Assembly (NCBI GenBank): GCA_024276015.1
Contig: JAJRXZ010000011.1
Span: forward strand, 1 to 32,090
Length of the DNA: 32,090 nt
Direction: 5' to 3'
Source of the DNA: Spirochaetota bacterium
Lineage (GTDB): Bacteria; Spirochaetota; UBA4802; UBA5550
A program made the position numbers and the translations under genes. The notes beneath the pieces are model-generated. The model made no database searches. It saw nothing but the letters and a program-made list of their open reading frames with translations, and was not told where the DNA came from. Shown in pieces: positions 24,825 to 32,085 of this stretch. How positions within the stretch are numbered: the stretch's first letter is position 1; every line of letters starts with the position of its first letter.

Positions 24825-25910
24825 CTACAGAATCTTCAGAGAACTCAATCCCATTATTGCCAGAATCAATCCCAGTATCCACATTCTGACAACGACCTTC
24901 TGCTCCGGCCAGCCCGACAGCTCAAAATGATGATGGATCGGAGCCATCTTAAAGATCCTCTTCTTTGTCGCTTTATAGTAAAGAACCTGAATTATTACTG
25001 AAAGAGCTTCCATTACAAAAACTCCTCCCACAATAAAGAGAAATATTTCCTTTTTTATCATCACCGCAATAATGCCTATAATCCCTCCCAGAGCCAGCGA
25101 CCCTGTATCTCCCATAAAAACGGATGCAGGATTGCTGTTAAACCAGAGAAATCCCACGGAAGCTCCTATAAGAGCGGAAATAAAAACAGTTAATTCCGCG
25201 CCGTCTGCAATATAAGGAATTCTGAGATAACCGGCTATCTTATAGTGCCCCGAAAGATAAGCCATTATTCCAAGGCTTGTTGCAACGCTTAAAACAGAAC
25301 CAATTGCCAGACCGTCAAGTCCGTCGGTAAGGTTAACCGCATTTGAAGTACCGACAATTACAATAACCGAAAATACGATCCATCCCCATCCGAGATCTGT
25401 AAGAGCTTCATACATAAAGGGAACAAATAGAGTCGACGCATAAGCATCATTGGAAGGATACAGATATATAATTATTGAAACGGCAAGAGCAATTGCAATC
25501 TGAGAAATAAGTTTCACTCTGGCCGAAAGACCGTCTTTTTTCTTTAATACGGATTTAAAATAATCATCGACAAAACCCAGAGCTCCCAGCAATATTGTTG
25601 CTCCGATAATGAGAAGAAGGTAATGACTTTTAAAGTTACCCCAGAGTGCAATGGAGATCAGAACCGCTCCTATAATGATAATGCCTCCCATAGTGGGAGT
25701 TCCTGCCTTGACTTTGTGGCTTTCGGGCCCCAGGTCTCTTATCTCTTCCTTTAGTTTCAGTTTATAAAGCCATTTAATTATTAAATTGCCGAACAGCAGC
25801 ACCAGCAATAGCGCCGTAAGAGCGGCATAGGCCGACCTGAAAGTAATATATTGAAAAAGTCTCAGGAATGAAAGATATTCCTTTAAAGGTAAAATAAAAT
25901 GATACAGCAT
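24825..25910 (-). CDS. mraY: phospho-MurNAc-pentapeptide transferase MraY
   Basis: A 361-residue, ten-helix inner-membrane enzyme that makes lipid I from UDP-MurNAc-pentapeptide and undecaprenyl phosphate. Hallmarks are KAGTPTMGGIIII, DDYFKSVLKKKDGLSARVK with the paired aspartates, NAVNLTDGLDGLAIG, NSNPASVFMGDTGSLALGG and the histidine cluster PIHHHFELSGWPE. Length matches the E. coli enzyme (360). The ATG lies 10 nt after the murF stop with AGGGG in the gap. Confidence 0.98.
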   Translation of the reverse strand: MLYHFILPLKEYLSFLRLFQYITFRSAYAALTALLLVLLFGNLIIKWLYKLKLKEEIRDLGPESHKVKAGTPTMGGIIIIGAVLISIALWGNFKSHYLLLIIGATILLGALGFVDDYFKSVLKKKDGLSARVKLISQIAIALAVSIIIYLYPSNDAYASTLFVPFMYEALTDLGWGWIVFSVIVIVGTSNAVNLTDGLDGLAIGSVLSVATSLGIMAYLSGHYKIAGYLRIPYIADGAELTVFISALIGASVGFLWFNSNPASVFMGDTGSLALGGIIGIIAVMIKKEIFLFIVGGVFVMEALSVIIQVLYYKATKKRIFKMAPIHHHFELSGWPEQKVVVRMWILGLILAIMGLSSLKIL

Positions 25911-25920
25911 CTATAACCCC

Positions 25921-27309
25921 TTAATTTAATAAACCATCAACTACTTCTTCCATCTTCATGGATCTGGACCCCTTGATCAGAATGACGTCACTTTCTGAAA
26001 TATTTTTGTTAAGATAATCGATCAATTCATTCTTATCTGCAAACATTAAAGCATCGCCTCTCTTCATTCCGGACTCCACTGCTCCCTCGATATACGCTCC
26101 CGCCATATCTCCCCAGACAACGAGCTTTTGAAATCCGTTCTTCACAACCTCTCTGCCTATTTCATGGTGTAAAGATCCGGACAACGCACCAAGCTCTTTC
26201 ATATCGGACAGTACTGCGATCTTTCTTCTGTCGCAGAATATTTTTCCGGCAGATTCCAGCGCATATTTTGAAGAGAGAGGATTGGAATTATATGTATCGT
26301 CAATAATTATATAGCCCCTGTCAATAACCATGCTCCTGCCCTCTACATTTTTAAAACTTTTCATGGGATCGCCGATTGAGGAAAGATCAGCATCAAATTC
26401 CTCTGCAACGCCAATAGCCGCCATTATATTGTAAATATTATGGAATCCGTAAAGAGGGACATTTATCTCAATGGATCTATACTTTACTTTTATCCCGTCT
26501 TTTGACAGTAAGTATTCTTCAGGATAAATATCTGCATTCTCCGAAATACCGAAAGTTTTCAGCCTTATTCCGAATTCCAGTGCTTTCTCTCTAATAATAT
26601 CAAAACAGAGAGTATCCCTATTGAGCAGCAGCAGCGACCCTGAAGTCATTCCCTTTAAAATTTCAGCTTTGGCAAGAGCAACATTTTCAATAGTGCCCAG
26701 AAATTCCAGATGGCCTTCGCCAATATTGGTTATTACCGAAATGTCCGGACGGCATATCATGGAAAGCCGCTCCAGTTCACCCGGATGGTTCATGCCCATT
26801 TCCACAACCGCAGTTTTATGATCTTCTTTAAGACCGAGGAGCGTAAAGGGAACTCCTATTTCATTATTAAAGTTCTTTTCGTTCTTCAAACAGGGACGGC
26901 TATTTTCCAGAATAAAATATATAAGCTCCTTAACCGTGGTTTTGCCGTTTGTCCCCGTCACTCCCACAACAACAGGTCCGATCCGCTCCCTGTTATAGGC
27001 TCCAAGGAGTCCCAAGGCTTTCAGAGTATCTTCGCACTTTATGACCGAAACACTTTTTCCTGCAGCAATAGGGTCAAATCCGTCCTTCATGGTGAGGAAA
27101 CCATTAATGCTCCCTGCCTCTGCAAGATCTTTTATAAAATCATGCCCGTCGAATTTCTCGCCAATGAGAGGTATAAAGAGGCTGCTGACCCCAAGATCTC
27201 TTGAGTCTGATGTTACAGTTTCTATTACAGTATGGTGACTGCCAGCTGTAATTTTACCGCTGCATATATCTGCGATCTTTTTAATATCCGATTTAAAAGA
27301 TACTTTCAT
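25921..27309 (-). CDS. murF: UDP-MurNAc-tripeptide-D-Ala-D-Ala ligase MurF
   Basis: A 462-residue cytoplasmic Mur ligase that attaches the D-Ala-D-Ala dipeptide. The N-terminal domain shows TSDSRDLGVSSLFIPLIGEKFDGHDFI, the ATP loop is GVTGTNGKTTVKELIYFIL, then KNEKNFNNEIGVPFTLL, EMGMNHPGELERL, ITNIGEGHLEFLG and the MurF-type IIDDTYNSNPLSSKYAL. The start overlaps the murE stop by 4 nt (ATGA), so translation is coupled. D-Ala-D-Ala ligase (ddl), which makes its substrate, is not in this cluster. Confidence 0.97.
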   Translation of the reverse strand: MKVSFKSDIKKIADICSGKITAGSHHTVIETVTSDSRDLGVSSLFIPLIGEKFDGHDFIKDLAEAGSINGFLTMKDGFDPIAAGKSVSVIKCEDTLKALGLLGAYNRERIGPVVVGVTGTNGKTTVKELIYFILENSRPCLKNEKNFNNEIGVPFTLLGLKEDHKTAVVEMGMNHPGELERLSMICRPDISVITNIGEGHLEFLGTIENVALAKAEILKGMTSGSLLLLNRDTLCFDIIREKALEFGIRLKTFGISENADIYPEEYLLSKDGIKVKYRSIEINVPLYGFHNIYNIMAAIGVAEEFDADLSSIGDPMKSFKNVEGRSMVIDRGYIIIDDTYNSNPLSSKYALESAGKIFCDRRKIAVLSDMKELGALSGSLHHEIGREVVKNGFQKLVVWGDMAGAYIEGAVESGMKRGDALMFADKNELIDYLNKNISESDVILIKGSRSMKMEEVVDGLLN

Positions 27310-28838
27310 TGCGCCATCCTTTTCTTTAAATACATGGATGCTACCTCACGGTCATCAAAGTGAATTTTCTCTTTCCCGATTATCTGGTAATCCTCATGCC
27401 CCTTTCCGGCTATCACAACAATGTCTCCTGCTTCAGCCATCATTATTGCATCTCCTATTGCCTTTTCCCTGTCAGGAATGACTTCAATGCGGCTTGTATC
27501 GATATCAGAGATAATGTCGTTTATTATCCGAACCGGATCTTCCGTTCTGGGATTATCGCTTGTAACAATTACAACATCGGAATTCTCAACAGCAACCTTT
27601 CCCATGAGAGGCCTTTTGGTCTTATCCCTGTCTCCTCCGCATCCGAAAACCGATATAACCCTTTTTTCTTTCAATTCATTTGCCGACTGAAGCAGTTTCA
27701 GAAGAGCGTCTTCAGTGTGGGCATAATCTACAATCACGGAAAAACCGGCATCCGATTTGAGCAGGTCAAATCTCCCCGGCACGGTACTTAAATTCTCGAG
27801 TCCCCTTTTGATGGTTCCATAAGAGATATCAAGAGCTCTCATAGCTGAAATCACTGCAAGGGCATTATAGATATGGAATCGCCCTGCAAGATGAAGAGCA
27901 ACCTTAAAACCTCTTTCCGGTTTTTCCATTACAAAGCTGAGCCCCGAAATAGCATTAACAATACTTTCATCAATGGGTTTAAACAAAGCTTCCGCACTTA
28001 AGCCGAAACTAATAAAAGGATATGAATAATTGTTCTTTTCGTTATATATTTTTTTCCCCCAGGAGTCGTCAATATTCACCAGGGCAAATCTTTTATTTTT
28101 CCTGCTTTTTTCAAGAATATGAAAGAGCCGCTTTTTGGCCTTAAAATAATCTTCAAAATTTTTATGAAAATCGAGATGGTCCCCTGTAAGATTTGTAAAT
28201 ATTGCCATATTAAAATCAAGATCATCCGCTCTGTTTAATTCAAGGGCATGGGACGATACTTCCATGATCACATATTCAACTCCGTCGTTTTTCATTGTTG
28301 AGATCAATTCATGCAGATCTCCGGATTCCGGAGTTGTATTCGCGGCAGGCATAACAATCTCGTTCCACCTGTAATTGATGGTTCCGATAACCCCGCACTT
28401 TTTGCCCCATGCCTTAAGAACCGATTCCATCATGTATGCAATTGAAGTTTTGCCGTTTGTTCCGGTAATTCCAATAAGTACAATATCGCAGGAAGGATAG
28501 TTATAGTAAATTGCCGACAGGCGTGAAAGAGCCCGCCTTGTATCGGAAGAGAGCATAACCGCTGTATCATCCCGTATCTGAGGCCCCACTTCAGCATATT
28601 TTTTATCCGATATAACAAGGGCAACTGCACCGTTTTTCACCGCTTTTTCAATAAACCTGTGCCCGTCGGTTTCATATCCTTCTATGGCAACAAAAAGGCT
28701 GCCCTCTTTTACTTTTCTTGAATCATATTCCACAGATAGAATATCGGGATCGGAGGAGAGCGATACAGGAGATATTTCTCCTTCCGATCTGTCGATAAGG
28801 TATGACAGTTTTAGTTTTTGTTCACTGTTTGCTTTCAT
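27306..28838 (-). CDS. murE: UDP-MurNAc-dipeptide ligase MurE, meso-diaminopimelate type
   Basis: A 510-residue cytoplasmic Mur ligase adding the third residue of the stem peptide. Motifs are VEYDSRKVKEGSLFVAIEGYETDGH (UDP domain), IGITGTNGKTSIAYMMESVL (ATP loop), NTTPESGDLHELI, EVSSHALELNRADDLDF, FTNLTGDHLDFH, VDYAHTEDALLKLL and the specificity motif SDNPRTEDP followed by GKGHEDYQ. DNPR is the form known for enzymes using meso-diaminopimelate; lysine enzymes differ there. The gene overlaps the end of ftsL by 17 nt and has no clear Shine-Dalgarno sequence, so it probably depends on translational coupling. The usual ftsI gene between ftsL and murE is absent. Confidence 0.97.
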   Translation of the reverse strand: MKANSEQKLKLSYLIDRSEGEISPVSLSSDPDILSVEYDSRKVKEGSLFVAIEGYETDGHRFIEKAVKNGAVALVISDKKYAEVGPQIRDDTAVMLSSDTRRALSRLSAIYYNYPSCDIVLIGITGTNGKTSIAYMMESVLKAWGKKCGVIGTINYRWNEIVMPAANTTPESGDLHELISTMKNDGVEYVIMEVSSHALELNRADDLDFNMAIFTNLTGDHLDFHKNFEDYFKAKKRLFHILEKSRKNKRFALVNIDDSWGKKIYNEKNNYSYPFISFGLSAEALFKPIDESIVNAISGLSFVMEKPERGFKVALHLAGRFHIYNALAVISAMRALDISYGTIKRGLENLSTVPGRFDLLKSDAGFSVIVDYAHTEDALLKLLQSANELKEKRVISVFGCGGDRDKTKRPLMGKVAVENSDVVIVTSDNPRTEDPVRIINDIISDIDTSRIEVIPDREKAIGDAIMMAEAGDIVVIAGKGHEDYQIIGKEKIHFDDREVASMYLKKRMAQ

Positions 28839-29100
28839 TATTTTTTATTAATACAATAAAATCATCTTTATTGATTCTTTTTATATTCAGCGCCTCTGCA
28901 TTATTTTCAATTAAGCTTATTCTTTTATACTTTTCTATTTCATATCTGAGACGGTCATTTTTTTTAATGATGTCCCCTTCAGTCTTAGTAAGTTTTTTAT
29001 AATTGAGTTTTATTTTCATTACCTCAATATTCTGCCACACATTCATCACGGCAAAAAGGCTTAACGATAACACAATTATGAAATACTTGATAGCTGCCAC
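28822..29100 (-). CDS. ftsL: FtsL-like division protein
   Basis: A 92-residue bitopic membrane protein. A short cytoplasmic tip, a membrane helix (about 5-21) and a periplasmic helical, Lys/Glu-rich coiled-coil (about 25-75) give the FtsL architecture; sequence conservation in this family is very low, so the call rests on topology and its place right after rsmH. FtsL bridges FtsQ/FtsB and the FtsWI synthase. The first codon appears to be GTG at 29100, but AGAGG abuts it directly, which is poor spacing; no better start preserves the membrane helix. Between this gene and murE, where ftsI normally sits, there is instead a 17-nt overlap. Confidence 0.8.
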   Translation of the reverse strand: MAAIKYFIIVLSLSLFAVMNVWQNIEVMKIKLNYKKLTKTEGDIIKKNDRLRYEIEKYKRISLIENNAEALNIKRINKDDFIVLIKNNESKQ

Positions 29101-29116
29101 CTCTTAAAAATAAAAC

Positions 29117-30082
29117 CTATATTCTTTCACAAACACGAAGCTTTGAGCTTCTTGCTCTTCTGTTGATCCGCACTTCATCTTCAGACGGGCGAAGAGGCTT
29201 CTTAGTCAACAATTTTACCTGAGGCTCTGAATTGCAATCACAATATTTTGCCTCCTTACTGCACATACATCCCTTTGAAAGCCTTCTGAATTTATCCTTC
29301 ACAATTCTATCCTCGAGAGAATGGAAGGATATTGCCATCATTCGCCCTCCGGGCTTTAAAAGTTTATATGAATCATTGAGACTCTCCTCTATTGCAGTCA
29401 GTTCATTATTGACTTCTATTCTGAGAGCCTGGAATACTCTTGCTGCAGGATGTATATTTCTTACATGAAATCTCTTCGGTATTGCTCCAAGAACAATATT
29501 TGCCAGCTCGCCGGTAGTTGTGATCTTTTTAATTTTACGCTTTTTGCAGATCACCGAAGCGATTCTTCTGGCCCATCGGTCTTCTCCATAGGTATATATT
29601 ATATGGGCCAGTCTTTTTTCCGTATAATTATTAACAATATACATGGCATCCACCTTGCAATCCCCGTCCAATCTCATATCAAGTTCTTTATCCGTATTAA
29701 AGGCAAACCCTCTCCCGCTTTTTTCCATGTGATATGACGATATGCCAAAATCATAGAGAATATAATTTATATCTTTTTCGCTATTTAAAAAATCTTTGAT
29801 CTTTGAAAAATTACCGTTAATCGCTCTGAACCTTTCACCAAAGTGTTTAAGTCTTTTTTCAGCAACAGCCAGTATCTCTCTGTCTCTTTCAAATCCTATC
29901 ACAGACAATTTATCAATTTTCTTAAGCATTATTTCCGAATGGCCGCCTTCACCAAGAGTTGCATCTACCAAAATCCCATCTCCCCTGTAAATCGAACCTG
30001 CAATAAAGTCAAATACTTCCCTCCACATTACAGGTGAATGGACATATTCATTATTTATTCCATTTTCTATATTATGTCTCAT
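29117..30082 (-). CDS. rsmH: 16S rRNA (cytosine-1402-N4)-methyltransferase RsmH
   Basis: 321 residues, formerly MraW. It methylates N4 of C1402 in the decoding region of 16S rRNA using S-adenosylmethionine. VDATLGEGGHSEIML is the cofactor loop, followed by GFERDREILAVAEKRL, YILYDFGISSYHMEKSGRGFAFNTDKELDMRLD, FQALRIEVNNEL and the AISFHSLEDRIVKDKFRRL block; CMCSKEAKYCDCNSEPQVKLLTKKPLRPSEDEV is the usual cysteine-bearing tail. The ATG has only a weak ribosome site. It is the first gene after mraZ, 90 nt away, with a good promoter in that gap. Confidence 0.97.
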   Translation of the reverse strand: MRHNIENGINNEYVHSPVMWREVFDFIAGSIYRGDGILVDATLGEGGHSEIMLKKIDKLSVIGFERDREILAVAEKRLKHFGERFRAINGNFSKIKDFLNSEKDINYILYDFGISSYHMEKSGRGFAFNTDKELDMRLDGDCKVDAMYIVNNYTEKRLAHIIYTYGEDRWARRIASVICKKRKIKKITTTGELANIVLGAIPKRFHVRNIHPAARVFQALRIEVNNELTAIEESLNDSYKLLKPGGRMMAISFHSLEDRIVKDKFRRLSKGCMCSKEAKYCDCNSEPQVKLLTKKPLRPSEDEVRINRRARSSKLRVCERI

Positions 30083-30132
30083 TAGAGATCATCTGAATCC
30101 GGCAAATTTTTTCCATCCCGACCGACCTGATA

Positions 30133-30160
30133 ATTATATATTTAGTATAATACAGTACAA
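30133..30160 (-). promoter_or_regulatory. internal promoter upstream of rsmH
   Basis: Minus-strand TTGTAC (30160-30155), a 16-bp spacer and a perfect TATAAT (30138-30133). The boxes are better than those of the mraZ promoter and leave a leader of about 45 nt to the rsmH ATG. Transcription from here would bypass MraZ control and drive rsmH through ftsZ. Confidence 0.55.
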
Positions 30161-30172
30161 TTAAAACAGTTT

Positions 30173-30610
30173 CTAAAAGCCAAGGTCTTGCGCAAATATA
30201 TCAATTGCTTTGTCACCGGGCTTATAACTCTCATAAATCTCACTATCCCAGATCTCAATCCTCTTGAATAATCCCAGTATAGTAACATCTTTCTTTATCT
30301 CTGCTTCGTCCAGCAGGTATGCCGGAATCAGCATTCTCCCCTGTTTGTCCAGGTCACATTCGTAAGCGCCCCCAAAGAGACGTCTCATTATAGTTCTGTT
30401 TTTAGGGTCGGATTGAGAAAGGGGAACTATCTTTTTTTCAATAAATTCACGCCAATCCTCCTCTCTGAATGCCATCAAGCATTTGTCAAAACCGTGAGTG
30501 ACAATAAATTTTTCAATAACAGTATTGCTGCCAAAAGCTTTACGCAGTTTAACCGGTATTGCCACCCTTCCCTTTTCATCAAGGGTGGGATGATATTCGC
30601 CCATGAACAT
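30173..30610 (-). CDS. mraZ: transcriptional regulator MraZ
   Basis: 145 residues with two SpoVT/AbrB-like swapped-hairpin domains. GEYHPTLDEKGRVAIPVKLRKAF at the N-terminus and YECDLDKQGRMLIPAYLLDEAEI in the second half each carry the D-x-x-G-R-x-x-(I/L)P signature. MraZ forms a ring and binds direct TGGG repeats ahead of its own gene, repressing (or in some bacteria activating) the division cluster. Matching repeats lie upstream here. AAAGGGTG sits 8 nt before the ATG. It heads the dcw cluster as in most bacteria. Confidence 0.97.
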   Translation of the reverse strand: MFMGEYHPTLDEKGRVAIPVKLRKAFGSNTVIEKFIVTHGFDKCLMAFREEDWREFIEKKIVPLSQSDPKNRTIMRRLFGGAYECDLDKQGRMLIPAYLLDEAEIKKDVTILGLFKRIEIWDSEIYESYKPGDKAIDIFAQDLGF

Positions 30611-30649
30611 ATCAAATTCACCCTTTAATCACCACAAAAAGGATATATT

Positions 30650-30674
30650 CAACACAAATCCCCACTTTTCCCCA
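30650..30674 (-). promoter_or_regulatory. MraZ-binding repeats
   Basis: On the minus strand TGGGG (30674-30670), AAAAG, TGGGG (30664-30660), ATTTG, TGTTG (30654-30650): two perfect boxes and one degenerate box at exact 10-bp phasing. Known MraZ operators are TGGGN direct repeats with 5-bp spacers just ahead of mraZ. The first box overlaps the predicted -10, consistent with autorepression. Confidence 0.8.
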
Positions 30675-30703
30675 TTCATGACACAATGTGACATAAATGT
30701 CAA
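30674..30703 (-). promoter_or_regulatory. probable mraZ promoter
   Basis: TTGACA (30703-30698) is a perfect -35; the best -10 is ATGAAT (30679-30674) at 18 bp, a weak match overlapping the first MraZ box. An inverted repeat TGACAT-TT-ATGTCA begins inside the -35 (30702-30689) and could bind a further regulator. Confidence 0.45.
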
Positions 30704-30737
30704 CAAAAAAATAGTTTTTTTTGTGAGGGCTGGCGAG

Positions 30738-31056
30738 GGCTGGCGGAAACTTCTTTTATCTCTACAGACAGTAAATCCTCTGCAAAAAGAAGCGAAAAGC
30801 CGAGGCCGATTTTTTAACATCCATGTCAAAATCAGCATTACCGGCATCCTGCCGGCAAGACTGTTTGAGTCCGAAATGAAGAGCAAGTTCTGCGCCGAAC
30901 AGGATGTTCAAGTGCCGCAGTGTGCACGGATGGACATGAACTGCAGCCAGGCTTTTGAGCTTTTTTGCAGAGAAAACTGGGATAAACTTCCTCTCCGGAG
31001 GCAGATTTCGTCCTCTGATAAATATGAATTATTTTATTTTTTAGTTCCCGCCAGCC
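30738..31056. mobile_element. MITE-like element with 14-bp terminal inverted repeats (copy 2)
   Basis: The left end GGCTGGCGGAAACT (30738-30751) and the right end AGTTCCCGCCAGCC (31043-31056) are inverted repeats matching at 13 of 14 positions, bounding 319 bp with no transposase. The right 176 bp recur at 6045-6220. Inside lie a perfect hairpin CCGGCA-TCC-TGCCGG (30841-30855) and the arms shared with copy 1. The left end lies in a 10-bp tandem duplication (GAGGGCTGGC twice, 30725-30744), so the exact boundary is blurred. No clear target-site duplication was seen. The parent transposon is not in the window. Confidence 0.65.
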
Positions 31057-31190
31057 ATCTAATGAATGACATCTGTTGTGTTATATGCGGTTTTTGTGGG
31101 CGTAGGTAAAATTTTGATTTTTTTGGATTAATTGTTTAACGGGATGGGGAGCCGCGAGATAAGATTATATTGATAAGTTTTGCGGTATGA

Positions 31191-31221
31191 ATGAGTTGTG
31201 CGCAAGTGCTCCGCACCTCAT
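31191..31221. repeat. nested hairpin upstream of hicAB
   Basis: ATGAG pairs with CTCAT and, inside a 2-nt bulge, GTGCG pairs with CGCAC around a 9-nt loop. Ten base pairs in total and not followed by a T-run. It may be a palindromic repeat or the border of the horizontally acquired hicAB segment. Confidence 0.45.
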
Positions 31222-31252
31222 AACAATAAATTTCTGATAAATAAATACTTTT

Positions 31253-31296
31253 GCAACCATAATTTAGTTGCTTTTTTATTGAATTATTAGTAAATT
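31253..31296 (+). promoter_or_regulatory. hicA promoter with overlapping inverted repeat
   Basis: TTGCTT (31268-31273), a 17-bp spacer and TAAATT (31291-31296) form a plausible promoter ending only 9 nt before the hicA ATG. GCAAC (31253-31257) and GTTGC (31267-31271) form an inverted repeat overlapping the -35, a natural place for HicB to bind and repress. The repeat is followed by TTTTTT, so it could also terminate transcripts arriving from the left. Confidence 0.5.
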
Positions 31297-31305
31297 GTAT
31301 TTATT

Positions 31306-31566
31306 ATGACTAAACGAGAAAAATTACTTAGTAAATTATTAGAAAAATCTAAAAATTTTACATATAATGAATTGAGATCTTTATTAAATGGACTGGGTTA
31401 TAAAGAACTAACTCTCGGTAAAACATCCGGATCACGAGTTGCTTTTATAAATGAAAACACAAATCATTTAATTCGACTGCACAAACCACATCCATCTAAT
31501 AAATTAAAGCGATACCAATTAGATTTCATTGAAATTGAATTAAGAAACCTGGGGGTAATAAAATGA
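31306..31566 (+). CDS. hicA: HicA family mRNA interferase toxin
   Basis: 86 residues with the HicA double-stranded-RNA-binding-like fold. Residues KNFTYNELRSLLNGLGYKEL lead into SGSRVAFIN (in place of the usual GSH catalytic stretch), then LIRLHKPHPSNKLKRYQLDFIEIEL. The His in RLHKPHP would be in the region of the family's functional histidine. HicA cleaves mRNA when free of its antitoxin. There is no Shine-Dalgarno sequence before the ATG and the promoter lies so close that the transcript may be leaderless, which would keep toxin synthesis low. It overlaps hicB by 4 nt. This is the variant HicA subgroup with RLHKPHP, not the short E. coli type. Confidence 0.85.
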   Translation: MTKREKLLSKLLEKSKNFTYNELRSLLNGLGYKELTLGKTSGSRVAFINENTNHLIRLHKPHPSNKLKRYQLDFIEIELRNLGVIK

Positions 31567-31901
31567 AAAATGTACTACAATATAAAAATTTTATTGGTTC
31601 TGTACATTTTAGCGCAGATGATGATGCCTTTTTTGGGAAAATAGAAGGTATAAATGATTTAATTACTTTTGAAGGGAAAACTGTTAATGAAATTAAACAA
31701 TCATTCGAAGAAGCAGTTAATGATTATATTGAGATATGCAGAACAACAGGGAAAAAATTATATAAATCTTATAAAGGTAGTTTTAATGTAAGAATCAGCC
31801 CTGAATTACACAAGAAAGCTGTTGAAAAATCACAGGTTCTTGGAGTTTCGTTAAATCAATTAATTCAGAAAGCAATAGAACATGAAGTAACAGATAATTA
31901 G
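31563..31901 (+). CDS. hicB: HicB family antitoxin
   Basis: 112 residues. The N-terminal half (about 1-60) is the partly degraded RNase H-like HicB fold: YKNFIGSVHFSADDDAFFGKIEGINDLITFEGKTVNEIKQSFEEAVNDYIE. Residues 70-110 are a ribbon-helix-helix DNA-binding domain (GSFNVRISPELHKKAVEKSQVLGVSLNQLIQKAIEHEV). It neutralises HicA and represses the pair's promoter. GGGGG lies 8 nt before the ATG, inside hicA, a far better ribosome site than hicA has, so antitoxin should be made in excess. The start overlaps the hicA stop (ATGA). Confidence 0.92.
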   Translation: MKNVLQYKNFIGSVHFSADDDAFFGKIEGINDLITFEGKTVNEIKQSFEEAVNDYIEICRTTGKKLYKSYKGSFNVRISPELHKKAVEKSQVLGVSLNQLIQKAIEHEVTDN

Positions 31902-32085
31902 CATGAATAAGCGCTTCGCCCTTGGCCTTCGACACATTTGCATCTGTGCTGCGTCGGATCTCACGTGAAATTGTTGATGGGCTATATCCCATATATGCAG
32001 CTATCGTTCTGATACTTTTTTTATCTTCAAGCATTTTTTTGATGACTTTTCTGTCACATGAATTAAGATGTTTGTATGACATCAT
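31795..32085 (-). pseudogene. truncated IS30-type transposase, N-terminal part
   Basis: The first 43 residues (YKHLNSCDRKVIKKMLEDKK, then IRTIAAYMGYSPSTISREIRR) are the helix-turn-helix of IS30 family transposases, read leftward from 32085. After about 31957 the similarity fades, and past 31905 the frame is simply antisense to hicB until a stop at 31795. The DDE catalytic domain is missing, so this is a remnant whose inner end coincides with the end of hicB. The terminal repeat, if any, would lie beyond the right window edge. Confidence 0.75.

Larger units (their letters stand above)
30611..31305. other. intergenic region between mraZ and hicA
   Basis: Nearly 700 bp without a credible gene. 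In order it holds the mraZ operator and promoter, a MITE-like element (30738-31056), a nested hairpin (31191-31221) and the hicA promoter with a small inverted repeat (31253-31296). A frame of about 168 codons crosses the element but has no gene-like features. Confidence 0.75.

Noticed and set aside
26710-27204. 164-codon frame antisense to murF
   Set aside because: It is a shadow of murF codon usage; no motif or ribosome site.
30725-30744. CRISPR or minisatellite start (GAGGGCTGGC twice)
   Set aside because: Only two 10-bp units with no spacers; better explained as the duplicated left end of the MITE-like element.
30603-31109. 168-codon plus-strand open frame upstream of hicA
   Set aside because: It runs through the mraZ promoter and the MITE-like element, has no ribosome site, and differences from the other repeat copy are mainly non-synonymous.
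31080-31224. Integron attC-like site (GTTAT...ATAAC with GCGG/CCGC arms)
   Set aside because: The core boxes are in the wrong order for attC (which runs from AAC to GTT), and the arms are only four to five bases.
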